DNA from: Rhizobium sp. BT04
Lineage (GTDB): Bacteria > Pseudomonadota > Alphaproteobacteria > Rhizobiales > Rhizobiaceae
DNA: 64,000 bases
Direction: 5' to 3'
Assembly: GCF_030053135.1 (NCBI RefSeq)
Contig: NZ_CP125652.1
Span: 2,619,001 to 2,683,000 of the forward strand
This document shows, piece by piece, positions 56,940-64,000 of the stretch; position 1 is the stretch's first letter; every line of letters begins with the position of its first letter. The notes below the pieces were generated by a model. The model had not been told where the DNA came from. It was given only the letters and a program-made list of their open reading frames with translations, and made no database searches. The position numbers and the translations under genes are program-made.

Positions 56940-59924
56940 TTAGCCGCCCAATGCATCCTCGAGGAATGCGGCGAGCTGCGACAGATGCTTGGACATCAGG
57001 CCCGTTGCCGGCGAGGCGGCGGCCGGACGGCCGGTGTAGCGGACGCGCTGGTACTTCGCGTCGATATGGGCGAGCACCCATTCGAGGAAGGGGTCGATGA
57101 ACGACCACGCGCCCATGTTCTTCGGCTCTTCCTGGCACCAGACCATCTCGGCATTGCGGAAGCGCGACAGCTCGTTGATCAGCGCCTTTGCCGGGAACGG
57201 ATAGAGCTGTTCGACACGCAGGAGATAGATGTCGTCGATGCCGCGCTTTTCACGCTCTTCGAGAAGATCGTAATAGACCTTGCCGGAGCACATGACGACA
57301 CGGCGGATCTTGTTGTCCTTCTGCAGCTTGATCGGGCCGTCCTTGATCACCTCGGCATCGTCCCAGAGCAGGCGATGGAAGGCGGATTCGCCGGCCATTT
57401 CGGCAAGCGTCGAGACCGCCCGCTTGTGGCGCAGCAGCGACTTCGGCGTCATCAGGATCAGCGGCTTGCGGAAGTCGCGCTTCAGCTGCCGGCGCAGGAT
57501 GTGGAAGTAGTTCGCCGGCGTCGTGACGTTGGCGACCTGCATGTTGTCTTCGGCGCAAAGCTGCAGGAAACGCTCGAGGCGGGCCGAGGAATGTTCCGGA
57601 CCCTGACCTTCATAGCCATGCGGCAGCAGGCAGACGAGGCCCGACATGCGCAGCCACTTGCGTTCGCCCGACGAGATGAACTGGTCGAAGACCACCTGCG
57701 CGCCGTTGGCGAAATCGCCGAACTGCGCTTCCCAGAGCGTCAGCGCATTCGGGCGGGCGAGCGAATAGCCGTATTCGAAACCGAGCACGGCCTCTTCCGA
57801 AAGCATCGAATTGATGACTTCGTAGCGTCCCTGCGTCGGCGAGAGATTGGCAAGCGGGATGTAGCGTTCTTCGGTTTCCTGATCGTAGAGCACGGAATGG
57901 CGCTGCGAAAAGGTGCCGCGTTCGCAATCCTGGCCGGACAGACGGATCTTACTGCCTTCGACGCAGAGCGCGCCGAAGGAGAGCGCTTCGGCCATCGCCC
58001 AGTCGATACCCTCGCCGGTGGCGATCATATTGGCGCGGTTTTCCATGAAGCGCTGGATCGTGCGATGCGCGTTGAAGCCCGCCGGGATCTCCGACAGCTT
58101 GCGACCGATCTCCTTCAGCGTCTTCATCGGCACAGCGGTCTTGCCGCGGCGCTGCTCATCGGCATTGTCGGCCGTACGCAGGCCCGACCACTCACCGTCC
58201 AGCCAGTCGGCCTTATTCGGCTTGTACTGCTGGCCGGCTTCGAACTCCTGCTCGAGGTGGAGGCGCCAATCGGCCTTCATCTTCTCGACCTCACCTTCGG
58301 TGAGCAGGCCCTCGGCGACGAGACGGGCCGCGTAGAGCTGCAGCACGGTCTTGTGGGCGCGGATCACCTTGTACATCTTCGGCTGCGTGAAGGACGGCTC
58401 ATCGCCTTCATTGTGGCCGTAGCGGCGATAGCAGAACAGGTCGAGCACCACAGGCTTGTGGAACTTCATGCGGAATTCGGTGGCGATCTTGGCCCCGTAG
58501 ACGACCGCTTCCGGATCGTCGCCGTTGACGTGCAGGATCGGCGCCTCGATCATCTTGGCGACGTCGGACGGATAGGGCGACGAGCGCGAGAAGGCCGGGT
58601 TCGTGGTGAAGCCGATCTGGTTGTTGATGATCACATGCATGGTGCCGGCGACGCGGTGGCCGCGCAGACCGGAAAGGCCGAGGATTTCGGCAATGACACC
58701 CTGGCCGGCAAAAGCCGCGTCGCCATGGATCAGCAGCGGCAGAACCTTGGCGCGTTCGGAAAGCGGGATGATGTCACCGTCCCAGACCGCGGCATTCATG
58801 TCCTGCTTGGCGCGGGCCTTGCCCATGACGACAGGATCGACGATTTCGAGATGCGACGGGTTCGCCGTCAGCGAAACGTGGATCTTGTTGCCGTCGAATT
58901 CGCGGTCGGAGGAGGCGCCGAGATGGTACTTGACGTCACCAGAGCCCTCGACCTCGTCGGGAGCGGCCGAGCCGCCCTTGAACTCGTGAAAGATCGCCCG
59001 GTGCGGCTTGCCCATGACCTGGGAGAGCACGTTCAGGCGGCCGCGATGGGCCATGCCGAATACGGCTTCCTTGAGGCCGAGATGGCCGCCGCGCTTGAGG
59101 ATCTGCTCCAGCGCCGGGATCAGCGATTCGCCACCGTCAAGACCGAAACGCTTCGTGCCCTTGAACTTGACGTCGAGGAACTGTTCGTAGCCTTCGGCTT
59201 CGACGAGCTTGGCAAGGATCGCCTTCTTGCCTTCCGGCGTGAAGGCCACACCCTTGTCCGGTCCTTCGATGCGCTCCTGGATCCACGCCTTCTCTTCCGG
59301 ATTGGAGATATGCATGAATTCGACGCCGAGCGTCGAGCAATAGGTGCGCTCGAGAATATCGATCATCTCGCGGATGGTGGCATATTCCAAGCCGAGCACG
59401 TTGTCGATGAAGATCCTGCGGTCGTAATCAGCGGCCGTGAAGCCGTAATTCTCCGGCGACAGTTCGCGATAATCGTCGACCGAAGCGGCGATGCCGAGCG
59501 GGTCGAGCTTGGCATGCAGGTGGCCGCGCATGCGATAGGCGCGGATCATCATGATGGCGCGCACGGAATCGCGCGTTGCCTGCAGCACGTCGCCAGCACT
59601 CGCCGGCTGGCCGGCAGCTTCGGCCTTCGCCTTGATCTTGGTCTCGATGACCTTCTCGACGATGCCCCAGTCGCCATCCAGCGCCGAGACGAGATCGCCG
59701 CTTGCCTGCAGCGGCCAATTCTTCCTGCGCCAGGAAGCGCCCTTGGCTGCCTTCTTCACGTCGTTCGGATCGTCTTCCAGTGCCTTGAAGAAGGACCGCC
59801 ACTGATCGTCGACCGAGTTGGGATCGTCTTCATAACGGGCGTAGAGCTGCTCGATATAGGCAGCATTGGCGCCATCCAGAAACGAGGTGATCTGAAATTG
59901 CTCGTTGGCTTCTTGCCGTGCCAT
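56940..59924 (-). CDS. sucA: 2-oxoglutarate dehydrogenase E1 component
   Basis: 994 residues from MARQEANEQFQITSFLDGAN. It decarboxylates 2-oxoglutarate with thiamine diphosphate and passes the succinyl group to SucB. Landmarks are FGMAHRGRLNVLSQVMGKP, HGDAAFAGQGVIAEI, the thiamine pyrophosphate region NGDDPEAVVYG and, near the C-terminus, QLYPFPAKALINELSRF. The open frame continues upstream of this ATG without similarity. The gene follows sucD by 173 bp in a block of TCA-cycle genes; its product SucCD substrate is consumed next door and by HemA. Confidence 0.98.
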   Translation of the reverse strand: MARQEANEQFQITSFLDGANAAYIEQLYARYEDDPNSVDDQWRSFFKALEDDPNDVKKAAKGASWRRKNWPLQASGDLVSALDGDWGIVEKVIETKIKAKAEAAGQPASAGDVLQATRDSVRAIMMIRAYRMRGHLHAKLDPLGIAASVDDYRELSPENYGFTAADYDRRIFIDNVLGLEYATIREMIDILERTYCSTLGVEFMHISNPEEKAWIQERIEGPDKGVAFTPEGKKAILAKLVEAEGYEQFLDVKFKGTKRFGLDGGESLIPALEQILKRGGHLGLKEAVFGMAHRGRLNVLSQVMGKPHRAIFHEFKGGSAAPDEVEGSGDVKYHLGASSDREFDGNKIHVSLTANPSHLEIVDPVVMGKARAKQDMNAAVWDGDIIPLSERAKVLPLLIHGDAAFAGQGVIAEILGLSGLRGHRVAGTMHVIINNQIGFTTNPAFSRSSPYPSDVAKMIEAPILHVNGDDPEAVVYGAKIATEFRMKFHKPVVLDLFCYRRYGHNEGDEPSFTQPKMYKVIRAHKTVLQLYAARLVAEGLLTEGEVEKMKADWRLHLEQEFEAGQQYKPNKADWLDGEWSGLRTADNADEQRRGKTAVPMKTLKEIGRKLSEIPAGFNAHRTIQRFMENRANMIATGEGIDWAMAEALSFGALCVEGSKIRLSGQDCERGTFSQRHSVLYDQETEERYIPLANLSPTQGRYEVINSMLSEEAVLGFEYGYSLARPNALTLWEAQFGDFANGAQVVFDQFISSGERKWLRMSGLVCLLPHGYEGQGPEHSSARLERFLQLCAEDNMQVANVTTPANYFHILRRQLKRDFRKPLILMTPKSLLRHKRAVSTLAEMAGESAFHRLLWDDAEVIKDGPIKLQKDNKIRRVVMCSGKVYYDLLEEREKRGIDDIYLLRVEQLYPFPAKALINELSRFRNAEMVWCQEEPKNMGAWSFIDPFLEWVLAHIDAKYQRVRYTGRPAAASPATGLMSKHLSQLAAFLEDALGG

Positions 59925-60097
59925 GGTTTTACGCGGACGCTTCCGCCCGCCTCCTGACTTTGATGAATTTGCCGGCTCGATCGCCGGCTGCCGCATTCGA
60001 TTGCCGCCTGTCCGCGGCGCATCTGCATGTCTCTTACCGTCAAGGCCGGGCGGAAAGGCGCAGATGCCGTTCCTCCGCCCGGGGTCTTTAAGTGGTT

Positions 60098-61000
60098 TTA
60101 GCCCTTGAGGACTTCCACCAGCGTCTTGCCGAGGCGGGCCGGAGACGGCGACACCTTGATGCCTGCCGATTCCATCGCCGCGATCTTCGATTCCGCATCG
60201 CCCTTGCCGCCGGATACCACAGCACCGGCATGGCCCATGGTGCGGCCCTTCGGCGCCGTACGACCGGCAATGAAGCCGGCCATCGGCTTCTTGCGACCCT
60301 TCTTGGCCTCGTCCTTGAGGAACTGGGCTGCGTCTTCTTCAGCCGCACCACCGATTTCGCCGATCATGATGATCGAGGTCGTGGCTTCGTCGGCCAGGAA
60401 CAATTCCAGGACGTCGATGAACTCGGTGCCCTTGACCGGGTCGCCGCCGATGCCGACGGCCGTCGTCTGGCCGAGACCTTCGTTCGATGTCTGGAAGACG
60501 GCCTCATAGGTCAGCGTGCCCGAGCGGGACACGATGCCGACCGAACCCTTGCGGAAGATCGAGCCCGGCATGATGCCGATCTTGCACTCTTCCGGCGTCA
60601 GGATGCCCGGGCAATTGGGCCCAAGCAGTCGCGACTTGGAGCGGTCGAGGCGGGCCTTGACGCGCACCATGTCCATGACCGGGATGCCTTCGGTAATGCA
60701 GGTGATGAACGGGATCTCGGCGTCGATCGCCTCGATGATCGCATCGGCTGCACCGGCCGGCGGAACATAGATGACGGATGCATTGGCGCCGGTCTTTTCC
60801 CTGCCCTCGGCAACGGTTGCGAAGATCGGCAGGCTTTCGCCCTTCGAGCCGGCCCAGGTTTCGCCGCCCTTCTTCGGGTGGATACCGCCGACCATCTGCG
60901 TGCCGTAGTAGGCGAGCGCCTGTTCGGTGTGGAACGTGCCGGTCTTGCCGGTCAGACCCTGAACAAGGATCTTGGTGTCTTTGTTGACGAGAATGGACAT
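60098..61000 (-). CDS. sucD: Succinyl-CoA ligase alpha subunit
   Basis: 300 residues from [20 protein letters not shown]. The CoA-binding [12 protein letters not shown] and the phosphohistidine loop [15 protein letters not shown] (His about 250) are present. It forms succinate and ATP (or GTP) from succinyl-CoA with SucC. It lies 13 bp downstream of a small DUF1579 gene that separates it from sucC. An upstream extension of the open frame is not similar to SucD. Confidence 0.97.
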   Translation of the reverse strand: MSILVNKDTKILVQGLTGKTGTFHTEQALAYYGTQMVGGIHPKKGGETWAGSKGESLPIFATVAEGREKTGANASVIYVPPAGAADAIIEAIDAEIPFITCITEGIPVMDMVRVKARLDRSKSRLLGPNCPGILTPEECKIGIMPGSIFRKGSVGIVSRSGTLTYEAVFQTSNEGLGQTTAVGIGGDPVKGTEFIDVLELFLADEATTSIIMIGEIGGAAEEDAAQFLKDEAKKGRKKPMAGFIAGRTAPKGRTMGHAGAVVSGGKGDAESKIAAMESAGIKVSPSPARLGKTLVEVLKG

Positions 61001-61013
61001 GCGAGGCCTTTGT

Positions 61014-61505
61014 TTAGGAGAGGTTGGAAGACGTGGGGGACGTGCGACGATAGATGCCGCTGACGACCTCCTGCCAAGTATCGCTGCCTGCAGGCGAAAA
61101 GCGGACGCCCATCCGGTAGCAGTCTTCATTTTCAAAAGTGAATGCGGTGCGCTGTCTGCCGCGCGGCGAAGTCTTCATCAGCACGAGTTCATTGCCGTTC
61201 CACGCGCCGGAAGCCGGCATGGGCGGCGCAAAACCTGCGGTATCGAACTGGTAGAGTTTGTAGCTCTGGTCCGATGCATCGAAGCCGAAAACATTTCGGG
61301 CCTCGAACGAAACTGCACCATCGCGCGTCTGGCGATAGCGCTGTTCGAGGAAAAACCCGCCGAACAGCGTCTCGCCGGAAAGCTCCGCACTGGCCTTGCC
61401 TTCACTCGTCCACGCCGACCCCGCGATGCACTCCTCCCCTTCCCATGCGCCGGCGAAGGCGTTGAGACGGAAATGAGCAGCGGAGGGCGTGGACTGGAAG
61501 GCCAT
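61014..61505 (-). CDS. DUF1579-like protein between sucC and sucD
   Basis: 163 residues starting [21 protein letters not shown] lipocalin-like beta-rich domain of the DUF1579 type: [11 protein letters not shown] at the N-terminus, [11 protein letters not shown], and [17 protein letters not shown]. The function is unknown. It lies 8 bp after sucC and 13 bp before sucD, so it is co-transcribed and probably coupled with the succinyl-CoA ligase genes. No signal peptide. Confidence 0.85.
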   Translation of the reverse strand: MAFQSTPSAAHFRLNAFAGAWEGEECIAGSAWTSEGKASAELSGETLFGGFFLEQRYRQTRDGAVSFEARNVFGFDASDQSYKLYQFDTAGFAPPMPASGAWNGNELVLMKTSPRGRQRTAFTFENEDCYRMGVRFSPAGSDTWQEVVSGIYRRTSPTSSNLS

Positions 61506-61513
61506 GATCGTTC

Positions 61514-62707
<1,194 letters not shown>

Positions 62708-62743
62708 GGGTCTATCCCTATTTCGATTAGTTCAGCCCATCGA

Positions 62744-63826
<1,083 letters not shown>

Positions 63827-63849
63827 TCAATCGTTTAGATACAAAAATT

Positions 63850-63865
63850 CTTACGTAAACGTAAG
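63850..63865. promoter_or_regulatory. Inverted repeat in the mdh promoter region
   Basis: CTTACG and CGTAAG are a perfect inverted repeat around TAAA, in an AT-rich stretch 144 bp ahead of mdh and 20 bp beyond the zapE stop. There is no strong T-run, so an operator is as likely as a terminator. The binder is unknown. Confidence 0.4.
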
Positions 63866-63884
63866 ATATTCTGTCACCGAGTTG

Positions 63885-64000
63885 TTACTCTGCGGCGCGT
63901 TTTTCATGGTGCAGCGCAAGATATTCGGCACTGCGCATCTCGAACAGGCGCGATGCCGTGCGGTCGAATTCGAAGCCCTCGGTGCCCCGGCGCTGCACCA
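63885..64000 (-). CDS. zapE: Cell division protein ZapE (AFG1-like ATPase), C-terminus only
   Basis: Partial gene entering from the right edge; only the last 38 residues are visible. They read EGFEFDRTASRLFEMRSAEY followed by LALHHEKRAAE and a stop, which matches the conserved C-terminus of ZapE/AFG1-type P-loop ATPases. The gene is upstream of mdh on the same strand, as in other rhizobia. The assignment rests on a short stretch. Confidence 0.75.
   Translation of the reverse strand, partial: VQRRGTEGFEFDRTASRLFEMRSAEYLALHHEKRAAE

Overview
The window is a GC-rich chromosomal segment from an alphaproteobacterium, most likely a Rhizobium of the leguminosarum/etli group. This rests on the gene order mdh-sucC-sucD-sucA-sucB-lpd, the F1-only atpHAGDC operon, a Shemin-pathway hemA, an NAD-dependent fds formate dehydrogenase, and copies of rhizobial intergenic palindromes (RIME type). 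Nearly all of it looks like conserved core genome. I see no rRNA, tRNA, insertion sequence, prophage or CRISPR array.

Layout: 1-5116 (minus) is a sugar-uptake operon: a LacI regulator, a binding protein, two ABC permeases and a truncated GH127 family beta-L-arabinofuranosidase. 5422-6636 is hemA. 6960-15802 (plus) holds a small glycine-zipper lipoprotein followed by tamA and a very long tamB, which carries eight tandem 107-residue repeats. 15850-18574 is arginine catabolism (Lrp-type regulator divergent from arginase and ornithine aminotransferase). 18770-21299 is chemotaxis (CheW and a soluble double-PAS receptor). 21332-28436 (minus) is the formate dehydrogenase operon fdsGBA-fdhD-fdsD with an upstream LysR gene. 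28611-31059 holds an ArsR regulator, an SDR enzyme, soxR, and a divergent FMN reductase preceded by a textbook SoxR promoter.

31234-34642 is a TPP-riboswitch-controlled pyrimidine/thiamine-precursor transport operon (ykoF-like, thiX, thiZ, thiY), in which a RIME1-type repeat forms the 3' end of thiZ. 34764-36889 holds two probable surface-polysaccharide genes (acyltransferase, sugar transferase). 37028-42142 (minus) is the ATP synthase F1 operon, with an extra translationally coupled 79-residue CPxCG protein between atpD and atpC. 42398-51084 is a mixed housekeeping stretch (membrane protein, priA, a DapA-family enzyme, GNAT and PlsC-like acyltransferases, xerC, a TraB/GumN protein, a secreted orphan, cytochrome b561). 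51187-64000 (minus) is the TCA-cycle block: zapE (partial), mdh, sucC, a DUF1579 protein, sucD, sucA, a YciI-like protein, sucB, a three-gene overlapping cassette (DUF4241, a small secreted protein, an SDR), a LysE exporter and lpd.

The genes work together mainly as central metabolism: the SucAB-Lpd complex, SucCD and Mdh run the second half of the TCA cycle; HemA drains succinyl-CoA into heme; formate oxidation and the TCA cycle supply NADH; ATP synthase makes ATP. The most unusual features are the exact 321-bp periodicity in tamB, the small zinc-ribbon-like gene embedded in the atp operon, small uncharacterised genes wedged between TCA-cycle genes, and several well-formed regulatory palindromes (LacI, LysR, SoxR, ArsR, Lrp and one ahead of mdh).
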